A stretch of 64,000 bases of DNA from Aldehydirespirator sp965116665 (lineage in GTDB: Bacteria > Actinomycetota > Acidimicrobiia > Acidimicrobiales > Aldehydirespiratoraceae): assembly GCA_965116665.1 (NCBI GenBank), contig OZ220709.1:1-64000 (forward strand), read 5' to 3'. The position numbers were made by a program, and so were the translations under genes. The notes beneath the pieces were generated by a model. It was not told the origin of the DNA. It saw only the letters and a list, made by a program, of their open reading frames with translations, and searched no databases. This document shows positions 41,761-50,124 of the stretch, piece after piece; within the stretch, counting starts at the first letter, position 1; every line of letters begins with the position of its first letter.

Positions 41761-43338
41761 TCACAGCGAGGCAGGTACGGCTTCGTCGAACAGCCAGGAC
41801 TCGACCAGGTCCACCGCCTCGGGCCCCGCGAGCTCGTCCACGAGCTCCAGGAACTCCTCGGTGTTGGTTGTGCCGCCCGCGGATCGGTCGTAGTGGGTTC
41901 GCAGGATCTCGAAGAAGGTCTCGTCGCCGGCATGACCGCGCAGGGCGTGCAGGGTGGCAGCCCCGCGGTAGTAGACCGACCGGCCCAACAGTTCCTCCAC
42001 TTCGATGCCCTTCGGCGGGACCGCCCCCGACGAGATCAGCCGGGCGTGGATCGCGGCCATGGTGGCGTCGAGGTCCCCGTCGAAGTGCTCGGCCTCGAAC
42101 ATGAGATGCAGGTAGGTGGCGAAGCCCTCGTTCATCCAGATCTCGCTCCAGTCGTCGGGCGATACCGAGTTGCCCAGCCACTGGTGGGCGACCTCGTGGG
42201 CGATGATGCCGGGGCCGATGGTCGCCGGGCCGTGGACGGAGAGTGTCTGGTTCTCGAGGGCGAAGCCGAGCGGGAACGGCATCACGATCGTTCCGTAGGC
42301 CTCGAACGGGTAGGGACCGAGCAGACCCTCCAGGAACTCGATGACCTTGGGGGTCACCGACAGCGCCTGCTGGATCTCGGGCGGCGAGTCGCTGGGCACG
42401 TAGTCCCGGATGACCGGACCGCCGTCGTAGAGCGATCCGTGGTCGATGCGGTCGAAGTCGCCGATGTAGACCGCAGCCAGGTAGGTGGCCATCGGATCGT
42501 CCATTCGCCAGGTGTAGGTGGTCTTTCCGTTGTTGATGGTCTTGCTGGCGAGGATCCCGTTCGAGGCGGCCGTGAGGCCTGACGGGACCGCGACCTCGAT
42601 CTCGTAGGTGGCCTTGTCGGTCGGGTGGTTGTTGGACGGGAACCAGGTCATGGATCCTGACGGCTCGCTGACCGTGAAGATCGCGTCGTCGCGTCGCTGC
42701 CAGCCCAGTTCCAGGAACGGCACCCCGGGATCCTCGAGTGTCTCGGGCGAGCCCGAGTAGTGGAGCACCACTTCGAACGGCGACCCTGCCGCCAGCGGGC
42801 TGTCGGGGCGGACGGTCAACTCGTGGCCGGATCGGGTGAACCCGGCTCGGACGCCGTCGACGTTCACCATGTGGACTTCCAGACCCGACAGGTCCAGGTT
42901 GAATGATTCGAGGTCCTCGGTGGCCTGCGCCGTGATCGAGGTCATCGCAGTGATGTGGTTGCTGCGCCAGCCGACCTCGAGCTTGATCTTGTAGTGGAGC
43001 ACGTCGTAGCCGGGATTGCCCAGGAACGGGTAGAAGCTGTCGCCCAAACCCTCGGCCCGGGTCGGCGCCGGCGTCGTGGTGAGTGCGGCGTCCGTGTCCG
43101 CAGGCCCGGTCGTGGTGGGTGCGGCGGTCGTCGTCGGAGGCGCGGTCGTGGTAGATGGGCTGGAGCTGGGAGCAGCCTCGCCGGAGGTGTCCGCGGTCGT
43201 GGTCGGGACCGCGCTTGTGGTGGTGACCGGAGCCGAGGCCGCAGGGACCGCGGCCGGAGTCTCATCGTCGGCGGTGCCGCCACAAGCTGCCGCGATGAGG
43301 GCCGCAGCGACCAGCGCGATTCTCACGCGGCACAGCAC
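41761..43338 (-). CDS. M1-family metallopeptidase, secreted lipoprotein
   Basis: A 525-residue aminopeptidase-type enzyme. The start has a lipoprotein signal (VRIALVAAALIAAACGG, Cys at about 19). A long Thr/Pro/Ala-rich linker of about 65 residues follows, then the M1 domain. The zinc motif is IIAHEVAHQWLGNSV with the third ligand in IWMNEGFATYLHLM. The usual exopeptidase Gly-x-Met-Glu-Asn motif appears altered (GFALENQTL). It should be anchored outside the membrane and cut extracellular peptides. Start GTG 43338, or GTG four codons later. It follows SnoaL and VOC genes on the same strand. Confidence 0.85.
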   Translation of the reverse strand: MLCRVRIALVAAALIAAACGGTADDETPAAVPAASAPVTTTSAVPTTTADTSGEAAPSSSPSTTTAPPTTTAAPTTTGPADTDAALTTTPAPTRAEGLGDSFYPFLGNPGYDVLHYKIKLEVGWRSNHITAMTSITAQATEDLESFNLDLSGLEVHMVNVDGVRAGFTRSGHELTVRPDSPLAAGSPFEVVLHYSGSPETLEDPGVPFLELGWQRRDDAIFTVSEPSGSMTWFPSNNHPTDKATYEIEVAVPSGLTAASNGILASKTINNGKTTYTWRMDDPMATYLAAVYIGDFDRIDHGSLYDGGPVIRDYVPSDSPPEIQQALSVTPKVIEFLEGLLGPYPFEAYGTIVMPFPLGFALENQTLSVHGPATIGPGIIAHEVAHQWLGNSVSPDDWSEIWMNEGFATYLHLMFEAEHFDGDLDATMAAIHARLISSGAVPPKGIEVEELLGRSVYYRGAATLHALRGHAGDETFFEILRTHYDRSAGGTTNTEEFLELVDELAGPEAVDLVESWLFDEAVPASL

Positions 43339-43381
43339 GGCGCGCAGCCTACGGCTGGCCCGTGAGCGTTGGTTCAGCCTC

Positions 43382-43783
43382 TCAGGCTTGGCCGGTCTGG
43401 CGCAGGAAGCTCAGGCTGTCGAAGTAGTCGGTGCGGCGCTCGATGAGGCCGTCGCGCACGATCATGCGCATCACGCCACGGATCTCGAAGGGTTTGCCGT
43501 CGGCCCGGGCTCGCATCACGTAGGCCGCGGCCACCCGGTCGCCCTCGACGATGATCTCCTCGGCCTCGTAGGTCAGTCCGGCGAAGGTCGCCAGGAAGTC
43601 GACCAGCCGGGCGCGGTACTCGGCCTTGCCGTCGCTGGGCAGACCCAGCGCGCTGGTGTGCCGGTTCGAGAACCCGTCGCTCACGTGGGAGGCCACCGCC
43701 TCCGGATCACCCGAGGCGAACGAGGCCAGATAGGACGCCGCGACGGCCCGGGGATCTGTGTCCGTGCCCGAGCCGGGCTCCAC
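43382..43783 (-). CDS. SnoaL/NTF2-like small protein
   Basis: A 133-residue cone-shaped alpha+beta fold: AVAASYLASFASGDPEAVAS at the start, then SALGLPSDGKAEYRARLVDF, and a closing strand with RGVMRMIVRDGLIERRTDY. SnoaL-like members include polyketide cyclases and epoxide hydrolases. The fold is clear from pattern; the activity is not. It starts GTG, five bases after a VOC gene stop, in a four-gene minus-strand run. Confidence 0.7.
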   Translation of the reverse strand: MEPGSGTDTDPRAVAASYLASFASGDPEAVASHVSDGFSNRHTSALGLPSDGKAEYRARLVDFLATFAGLTYEAEEIIVEGDRVAAAYVMRARADGKPFEIRGVMRMIVRDGLIERRTDYFDSLSFLRQTGQA

Positions 43784-43788
43784 TGCGC

Positions 43789-44268
43789 TCAGCGCATCAC
43801 CTTCTGGGCGTGGGCGTACACGCCCTGGTCGTAGCTCAACTCGATCATGTTGCCGTCGGGATCGCTGATCATGCAGATGTAGCCGATGGGGGGCGGCATC
43901 TCCGTGGGCGGCATGGCCAGGCAGCCCTCGGCTCGGGCCCTCTCGGCGGCCTCGTCGATCTCCTCACGGCTGGTGACCTCGACCCCCAGGTGGGCGAAGG
44001 GTGCCAGTGTGGCGATGGGGGCGTCCTTGAACGGGTCGGACTCCGGGAAGAACTGGGCCAGCACCAGGATGAAGGGCTTGTCGGGGGAGTCGTCGTGGCC
44101 CAGCCAGGCGCCGTACCCGTCGGCGTCCTCCCGCTTCTCGAGGAGCTTTATCGGGGTGTGGGTGGTGTACCAGTCGATGCTGGCGTCGATGTCTGTGACC
44201 CGAAGGGCCACATGGGTCCACCGCGGGTGGGGAGGATGGACGGAGTAGGTGTCGGTCGCTTCGCTCAT
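43789..44268 (-). CDS. VOC-family protein (lactoylglutathione-lyase-like)
   Basis: A 159-residue VOC protein. It opens RWTHVALRVTDIDASIDWY (metal His) and closes IGYICMISDPDGNMIELSYD (metal Glu). It is a likely paralogue of the VOC protein at 24626. It is preceded 7 bases earlier by another VOC gene and followed closely by a SnoaL gene; the four form a probable operon. Confidence 0.75.
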   Translation of the reverse strand: MSEATDTYSVHPPHPRWTHVALRVTDIDASIDWYTTHTPIKLLEKREDADGYGAWLGHDDSPDKPFILVLAQFFPESDPFKDAPIATLAPFAHLGVEVTSREEIDEAAERARAEGCLAMPPTEMPPPIGYICMISDPDGNMIELSYDQGVYAHAQKVMR

Positions 44269-44275
44269 CTCACGT

Positions 44276-44773
44276 CTACTCCCGGGTCCAGCCCTCGGGG
44301 ACCTGGGGATCGTCGCCGCCGTAGGTCCACAGCACGAGAGTGTTGCCCCACGGGTCCTTGAAGGCGTTGTTGTAGCCGTTGAACTCGCCGTAGTAGTGGT
44401 GCCTCCACAGCTCGGTGGCCCCGTTGGCGACGGCCCGGTCGGAGATGGCGTCCATGTCGTCGTCGGGCGACACGAGGATCCAGATGCGCACAGTGTGGCC
44501 GTCCTGGCTCAGACCCCGCGGCTCGAGTCCGTCGTCGCTGGGGTGGGGACGGCGGTTGGCCACGTTGGTGATGCCCATGTGCAGGTTGCCGGTCGGTCCC
44601 TGGGTCCCGTCGGGCAGCCTGAAGTTCTGGCCGGGCACGATCCGGTAGAACGATCCGGCTGGTCGGGGCTCCACCTCCCAGCCGAACACATTGCGGTAGA
44701 AGTCGGCCGCCTTCTCGGGCTCGTCGGTGGGGAAATCGATGAAGATGAGGGTGTTCGGGTAGGGCTCGGTCAT
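44276..44773 (-). CDS. VOC-family protein
   Basis: A 165-residue protein: TLIFIDFPTDEPEKAADFYR at the start, GWEVEPRPAGSFYRIVPG, and NNAFKDPWGNTLVLWTYG at the end. These match the smaller VOC protein at 24218, so the two are paralogues. It heads the VOC-VOC-SnoaL-M1 peptidase series. Confidence 0.75.
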   Translation of the reverse strand: MTEPYPNTLIFIDFPTDEPEKAADFYRNVFGWEVEPRPAGSFYRIVPGQNFRLPDGTQGPTGNLHMGITNVANRRPHPSDDGLEPRGLSQDGHTVRIWILVSPDDDMDAISDRAVANGATELWRHHYYGEFNGYNNAFKDPWGNTLVLWTYGGDDPQVPEGWTRE

Positions 44774-44852
44774 GGTGCGCTCCAGGGCTCGGCGGCAGGG
44801 TCGGGCGGGCGGCTCAACCTAGCATTCGCCCGGTCGCGGCCATAAGTCGGCG

Positions 44853-45698
44853 TCAGCGCAGGCGGGGCTTGATGCGCTCGCCGCTGGCGAAGGCCTCCTG
44901 GCCCTCGGCCAGTGCTTCGGGCCGGGTTCCGGTGGTGAGGATGGACGGAGCCATCGCCAGGGCGTCGAGCCGGCCCATGTCGTTGGCCGCCCAGATGGCC
45001 CTCAGCGAGCCTTGGACCGCGTCGGGAGGCTGTGACGCGATGATCGTCGCGAGCCGATCCGCGGCCGGGAGCAGTTCATCGGATCCCACGACCTCCGAGA
45101 CCAGGCCGATCCGCAGCGCGGTCTGCGCGGTCATCCGCTCGTGGCTTCCGAGCAGGGTCAGGCGCAGGACCTCGCCCAGGGGCATGCGTTGGGCCATCTT
45201 GATGGGCTCGTAGACGGCCGCCATGCCGTAGGTGACGTGGGGATCGAAGAACGTGGCGCCTTCGGCGGCGATGATGATGTCGCACTCCGCGATCAGGTAG
45301 AAGGCTCCACCGCAGCAGAGGCCGTTCACCGCCGCGATCACCGGCTTCCAGAGGTCGCAGGCCTTGGGGCCCAGGTCGTTTCCGGGATCGTCGTACATGA
45401 AGTCGTTGGACGTTCCGTAGAGGCCGCCGCGCCCGGCCAGGGCGGGCATGTCCGCGTCCCGGTCGATTCCTGCGCAGAAGGCCCGGTCACCCGAGGCGGT
45501 GAGCACGGCGGCCCGCACATCGTCAAGCGTGCGCAGGGCGCGCCATGTGGCTCGGACCTCCTGGCGCATGCGGTCGTTGAAGGCGTGCATCGCCTCGGGC
45601 CGGTCCAGCGTCACCCGGCAGACACGATCCGCGATCTCGACCCTGATCGTCTCGAACCGCTCCGGCTCGAATGGCACGTTGCGATCAGATGACGCCAC
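44853..45698 (-). CDS. Enoyl-CoA hydratase/isomerase family protein
   Basis: A 281-residue crotonase-fold protein. Oxyanion-hole motifs: GDRAFCAGIDRDADM and VNGLCCGGAFYLIAECDIII; then FFDPHVTYGMAAVYEP and LLGSHERMTAQTALRIGLVS. The usual catalytic Glu positions read TYGMAAVYE, so hydratase activity cannot be assured. GTG 45698 is chosen because upstream in-frame residues are not family-like. It acts on acyl-CoA thioesters, probably in degradation of a carboxylic acid. Confidence 0.8.
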   Translation of the reverse strand: MASSDRNVPFEPERFETIRVEIADRVCRVTLDRPEAMHAFNDRMRQEVRATWRALRTLDDVRAAVLTASGDRAFCAGIDRDADMPALAGRGGLYGTSNDFMYDDPGNDLGPKACDLWKPVIAAVNGLCCGGAFYLIAECDIIIAAEGATFFDPHVTYGMAAVYEPIKMAQRMPLGEVLRLTLLGSHERMTAQTALRIGLVSEVVGSDELLPAADRLATIIASQPPDAVQGSLRAIWAANDMGRLDALAMAPSILTTGTRPEALAEGQEAFASGERIKPRLR

Positions 45699-45752
45699 GA
45701 CCAGCAAGCCTAGTTGTCGCTGCCATCGGCAAGGGCGGCCCACGGGATGCTC

Positions 45753-46604
45753 TCAGGTGATCTCGGACCTGAGCCGGTGCAGCAGGCGCGGCATGTCGGG
45801 CGGTTGAACCACCGCTGCCCGGATGAGGTCGTCGAAGTGCTTCACGAATGTCATGACGTGGCGCCGGTTGTTGAGCACCAGATACATCTGGCCGAGATAC
45901 AGCACCGCCCGCTCGAGGCCGAAGACGGTGACCGCGCTGGCGTAGCGCTGGCGGCCGTCGTAGAGGAACCACCGGAACGTGGGGTACAGCTCCTCGCACA
46001 GCTCGATCATCCGGTCGAGTTGCGCCACCCGGTGCCGGTGCTCGAGCGCGGCCCATACGTCCCACCCCCGGGCGAAGCCCTGGATGGCCTGGATGGAGTT
46101 GCAGCACTCGAGGTCGCTGCCCGGTGCCCGGGCTAGTTCCAGGGGGGCGGTGGCCGTCTCGATTCGCTGCTCGGGCCTGACCGTGGCGTAGCGCTGCACC
46201 TCGTGGCGGATCACGGCCTCTGTCTTGACCAGGTCGGGCAGCGAGGCGGGCAGGGTGCGGATCTTCGAGCCGGCGGACTGCTCGTGCCAGTCGATCCAGG
46301 CCTCGTCGAGGGGGCTCAGCTCGTCGAGGTTCAGGGCGAACTCCTCGTGGACGATGTCGGCTCGGGACGGGCCGCCGTCGGTAAGGCCCAGCAGCCAGTC
46401 CACCGAGGCGCCGGATGCTTCGGCGATGGCTGCGAGAGTCTCCGCCCGGGGGAGGCGGCGGTCGCCGGCCGACAGCAGCTGCGACAGGGTGGACCGGTCG
46501 ATTCCGGCGTCGGCCGCGAAGTCCGACTGGGACCGTCCCGAGTCGGCGAGGAGTTCCCGGAGCCGTTCCCGGAACCGGCCAACGAGCTCGACCTGCCCCG
46601 CCAT
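45753..46604 (-). CDS. XRE-family regulator with large C-terminal domain
   Basis: A 283-residue regulator. The N-terminal helix-turn-helix reads GRSQSDFAADAGIDRSTLSQ (about residues 22-42), followed by DRRLPRAETLAAIAEASGAS. The C-terminal ~190 residues are unassigned and rich in Trp, Tyr and Leu; they may bind a lipid or ligand. It is divergent from the desaturase gene, with an inverted repeat between them (46629-46645), so it probably controls that gene and itself. ATG 46604 is chosen over a long extension that overlaps the divergent gene. Confidence 0.75.
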   Translation of the reverse strand: MAGQVELVGRFRERLRELLADSGRSQSDFAADAGIDRSTLSQLLSAGDRRLPRAETLAAIAEASGASVDWLLGLTDGGPSRADIVHEEFALNLDELSPLDEAWIDWHEQSAGSKIRTLPASLPDLVKTEAVIRHEVQRYATVRPEQRIETATAPLELARAPGSDLECCNSIQAIQGFARGWDVWAALEHRHRVAQLDRMIELCEELYPTFRWFLYDGRQRYASAVTVFGLERAVLYLGQMYLVLNNRRHVMTFVKHFDDLIRAAVVQPPDMPRLLHRLRSEIT

Positions 46605-46628
46605 TGCGTGGTGATAGTACAACAAACG

Positions 46629-46645
46629 TTGTGTTCTCACCACAA
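46629..46645. promoter_or_regulatory. Candidate operator between the XRE and desaturase genes
   Basis: TTGTG-ttctcac-CACAA, an inverted repeat in an AT-richer stretch 25 bases upstream of the XRE start. An AACGTT palindrome adjoins it (46625-46630). It is well placed for XRE binding and for a divergent promoter. Confidence 0.5.
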
Positions 46646-46776
46646 TATTTGCGTTTAGTTTGAAAATGCCCCGAATTGTGCGCATCTCATCACGCTTCGG
46701 AGAGGGGGCCTCCTTACTCTGGGCAGCAGCAGATGGAGGGGGACAGGCCGGCTGCACCTTCGACACAGGGGGTTCG

Positions 46777-47694
46777 ATGGCTGCGAACGCGACCAGACCG
46801 GGCGTCGAGTGGCGCACGGTCGGGGTCGCGGTCGCAGTGCACGGCCTGTGGCTCGCAACGCTGGCCCTGCACGGCTTGACGCCGTGGCCGGCAACCGTCC
46901 TCGTGCTGGGTCTGGTCGCTACGTGGCACGGCTCGCTTCAGCATGAGACCATCCACGGCCACCCGTTCCGGAGCCAGCGGCTGAACGCTCTGCTGGGCTC
47001 GCTGCCGGTGTCGCTGCACCTTCCGTACCTCGTGTACCGGCGCTACCACTGGGAGCACCACGACTGCCCCGAGCTGACCGACCCGACCGACGACAGCGAG
47101 AGCTTCTACGTGACCGCGGAGGCCTGGGAGTCGATGGGTCGGGTGCGCCGCGCCATCGTCGTCGCCCACCACACGCTGCTGGGACGGCTGGTCCTGGGAC
47201 CGATCCGCTACATCGCGGGCGTGTTCGCCCACCAGGCCCGCGAGATCCGCCGGGGCGACCGGGAACTGGCCCGGTGGTGGGTCGCCCACATCGTGGCTGT
47301 GACCGCTCTGATCGCTTTCGTGGTCATGGTGATGGGGGTTCCCTGGTGGCAGTACGTGCTGGGTGCCACCTACCTCGGGAACGCGGGGACCCTGATGAGG
47401 TCGTACTGCGAGCACCGGTGGGTGGAGGGCGCCACCCGTTCCGCGGTGGTCCGGTCGGGGCGCTTCTTCAGCACGCTGTACCTCTACAACAACCTCCACC
47501 ATGTCCACCACGCCGACCCGGGCGTGCCCTGGTACCGGCTGTCGGCCCACGCCGACGCCACCGGCGGCTACGAGGAGGCTGCAGCCGGGGCGGGGCTCTA
47601 CCGCGGCTACTTCGAGCTGGCCCGCCGGTTCCTGGTCCGGCCGTTCGACCACCCCGTCCATCCCGAGCAGCGGGCCCGGCTGTCGATGCCCTAG
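46777..47694 (+). CDS. Membrane fatty acid desaturase
   Basis: A 305-residue di-iron membrane enzyme. Three His boxes: HETIHGH (about 55), HWEHH (about 92) and NNLHHVHH (about 235). Hydrophobic helices flank them. ATG 46777 after AGGGGG is preferred to longer frames. It should introduce a double bond or hydroxyl into a lipid chain. Divergent from an XRE regulator, so lipid-responsive control is possible. Confidence 0.85.
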   Translation: MAANATRPGVEWRTVGVAVAVHGLWLATLALHGLTPWPATVLVLGLVATWHGSLQHETIHGHPFRSQRLNALLGSLPVSLHLPYLVYRRYHWEHHDCPELTDPTDDSESFYVTAEAWESMGRVRRAIVVAHHTLLGRLVLGPIRYIAGVFAHQAREIRRGDRELARWWVAHIVAVTALIAFVVMVMGVPWWQYVLGATYLGNAGTLMRSYCEHRWVEGATRSAVVRSGRFFSTLYLYNNLHHVHHADPGVPWYRLSAHADATGGYEEAAAGAGLYRGYFELARRFLVRPFDHPVHPEQRARLSMP

Positions 47695-47707
47695 AGGCCG
47701 AGCGTCG

Positions 47708-49390
47708 CTAGTCGTTGAGCAGGCGGCGGGCGACGATGCGGGCCTCGTCGAGGTTCTCGACGAAGTTCTCGTCGGGGATCTCTCGCAGGACGTTGAGGGC
47801 GTGCAGGCTCGTGCCGGCCATGCCGGACATTCCCATGACGATGCACTGGGTGTCGGCATCGCGGGCGGTGTCCGCCAGCTGGCCGATCGCCAGGGCGGCG
47901 CTGTCGTCGATGTGGAGGGTGTCGGTGAAGTCGAAGATCACCACCTCGTGCTCGGCCATGTCGTGGTTGATGACCTTGAAGAGCCTCGTGGACGAGGCCG
48001 CGGTGAAGCTGCCCCGCAGTGACAGCAGGCCGCAGCGAGCCGCGAACGGGTCGTTGTCGTCGTCATCGTCGAGGTCCAGGCTGAGGCCCGCGAAGGGGTC
48101 GTCGTCGTCCTCGTCCGCTTCGGGGTCGGCCAGGAAGGTCATGTCGAGCAGCGGGGTCGAGATCACCTTGTCCAGCTCGAGCCGCTCCACCTGGCGGGCT
48201 CCGGTCAGCGCGGCCACGACGAGGCCGACCGCCACCGCGATCACCAGATCCGAGATGATGGACAGGCCGAGGGTAAGCGCCAGCACCACCACGTTCTCCC
48301 GCGGGACGCGGTGGATGTGGGCCAGGTAGCGCCAGTCGATGATGTCGAACCCGACCTTGATGAGGATGCCGGCCAGAACCGCGTGGGGTATGGAACCGAC
48401 GTAGCGTCCCAGTCCCAGGACCAGCCCGGCCAGGATGGTGGCGCACAGCACCCCGGAGACCCTGGAGCGACCACCGGCCCGCACGTTGGCCACCGTGCAC
48501 GACGTGGCCCCCGCGCCCGGCACTCCACCGACGAACGCCACCACCACATTGGCGACGCCCACGCCCATCAGCTCACGGTTGGGGTCGTGGCTCTGGCGGG
48601 TCAGCGAGTCCGCCACCCTCGCGGTGAGGAGGCTGTTGATGGAGCCGAGCAGGGCGAGGGTGACCGCGGCGGGCAGGGCGCTGCCCAGGTCACCGAATGG
48701 GAACTCCGGCGTGTGGATGTCGGGGAGGCCGGTGGGCACCTCTCCGATGTTCGGCGCGTCGCTCAGCCACAGCACGGCCACGAGGGTCCCGATGATCAGG
48801 GCAGCCACCGACGGCGGCAGGAACTTCTGCAGCCGGCCCGGCCAGAAGATGCACACCGCCAGGGTGACGAGGCCCAGCGTGAGCGCGCCCGCATCGACAT
48901 TGGCGACCGCGTCGGGCCACGACCGGAGCGACTTGAGCGCTCCGCCGAGGGCGACCTCGCTGCCGAAGAAGGGGAGCACCTGGACCACGATGATGATCAA
49001 GCCGACCGCCGAGGTGAATCCCGACACCACCGCATAGGGCGTGTAGGCCACGAAGCTGCCCAGTCGCAGCGCTCCGAGCAGCACCTGGATGATCCCGGCC
49101 ATCACCACGATGGCCAGCGCCTTGGCCAGGTCGCCGTCGGCGTAGTCGACGAACACCACCGCCATGGCCACCGACAGCGGCGCGGTGGGTCCCGAGATCT
49201 GGGTCCTCGACCCGCCCAGCAGCGCGGCGAGCATGCCCACCACGACGGCGGCGTACAGCCCCTCGATGGCGCCCAGCCCCGAAGCGACTCCGAAGGCGAG
49301 GGACAGCGGCAGGGCGACCACGGCCGCGGTCAGCCCCCCGAAGACGTCTCCCCTCAGTCCTTGGAGCTGGGTATCGGATAACACGTTCAT
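47708..49390 (-). CDS. SulP-family anion transporter with STAS domain and acidic insert
   Basis: A 560-residue transporter. The first ~400 residues hold the SulP core: GDVFGGLTAAVVALPLSLAF, RTQISGPTAPLSVAMAVVF and MGVGVANVVVAFVGGVPGAG. A STAS domain at about 470-555 (LLSLRGSFTAASSTRLFKVI, then DFTDTLHIDDSAALAIG) ends it. Between them is an Asp/Glu-rich stretch (DEDDDD and later DDDDDND), unusual in this family. It may import sulfate, bicarbonate or a dicarboxylate. Start ATG 49390. Confidence 0.85.
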   Translation of the reverse strand: MNVLSDTQLQGLRGDVFGGLTAAVVALPLSLAFGVASGLGAIEGLYAAVVVGMLAALLGGSRTQISGPTAPLSVAMAVVFVDYADGDLAKALAIVVMAGIIQVLLGALRLGSFVAYTPYAVVSGFTSAVGLIIIVVQVLPFFGSEVALGGALKSLRSWPDAVANVDAGALTLGLVTLAVCIFWPGRLQKFLPPSVAALIIGTLVAVLWLSDAPNIGEVPTGLPDIHTPEFPFGDLGSALPAAVTLALLGSINSLLTARVADSLTRQSHDPNRELMGVGVANVVVAFVGGVPGAGATSCTVANVRAGGRSRVSGVLCATILAGLVLGLGRYVGSIPHAVLAGILIKVGFDIIDWRYLAHIHRVPRENVVVLALTLGLSIISDLVIAVAVGLVVAALTGARQVERLELDKVISTPLLDMTFLADPEADEDDDDPFAGLSLDLDDDDDNDPFAARCGLLSLRGSFTAASSTRLFKVINHDMAEHEVVIFDFTDTLHIDDSAALAIGQLADTARDADTQCIVMGMSGMAGTSLHALNVLREIPDENFVENLDEARIVARRLLND

Positions 49391-49425
49391 GTCACTTGAT
49401 GACAATAGATGAAGCGGGCGATGGA

Positions 49426-50124
49426 TCAAGCACCACGGGTGCTCCTGCTCGACGGATGGTTGCCCCCGATACCGGTGCTTAATTCGACCAGATCAGTAGC
49501 TACTTCTAGACCGGTGTCGCGCAGCCATCGGACGTTCAGGCGGTGGATCTCGATCTGCGGATCGAACCGGTTGCAGAAGACGGCCCGCGGCAATGCCGAC
49601 AACGGCAGCGTGCAGGCCATGGTGTCGTGAATACCACCGAGGTCGGCAGACGCCACCACGATGACCATATCAGGCTGGATCCTCTCGATCAGGTCCAGGT
49701 TGTGCCCGTCTGACGCCATCGGCGAGTAGAGGCCGCCCACGCCCTCCACCAGGCCCACGTCCACGGTGGTGGCAAAACGGCAGTTCGAGGCCATCTCGTC
49801 GAGGGTGGGGCAGTCCCTCCCCAGCTTGTGCGCCGCCATCGGTGGGGCCAGCGGCACCGGGTAGGAGTACTCGGGGGGGCATACGGCGTCAGGGCTCTGG
49901 CCGGTGGCCGCCGCGAGGACCTCGGCGTCGGTCGGTTCGCCGGCGTCCGGGTCGTAGGACTGCACGGGCTTGCAGGCCGCCACGGTCCGTCCCGAGTCCC
50001 TCAGGAGCCGGGCCAGCCCGGCTGCCGCCCAGGTCTTGCCCACCTCGGTCCCGGTTCCGGCCACGAACACGACGCTGGTGCGGCCAGGATCTCCGCTCTC
50101 GGGCCGGGCCGGTGGATCAGACAT
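49426..50124 (-). CDS. bioD: Dethiobiotin synthetase BioD
   Basis: A 232-residue ATP-dependent enzyme that carboxylates and closes the ring of 7,8-diaminononanoate. The P-loop is FVAGTGTEVGKTWAAAG (about 20), with CKPVQSYDPD and the substrate motif LVEGVGGLYSPM. It overlaps bioF by 8 bases. It ends the bioA-bioF-bioD operon. All expected motifs are present. Confidence 0.9.
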   Translation of the reverse strand: MSDPPARPESGDPGRTSVVFVAGTGTEVGKTWAAAGLARLLRDSGRTVAACKPVQSYDPDAGEPTDAEVLAAATGQSPDAVCPPEYSYPVPLAPPMAAHKLGRDCPTLDEMASNCRFATTVDVGLVEGVGGLYSPMASDGHNLDLIERIQPDMVIVVASADLGGIHDTMACTLPLSALPRAVFCNRFDPQIEIHRLNVRWLRDTGLEVATDLVELSTGIGGNHPSSRSTRGA

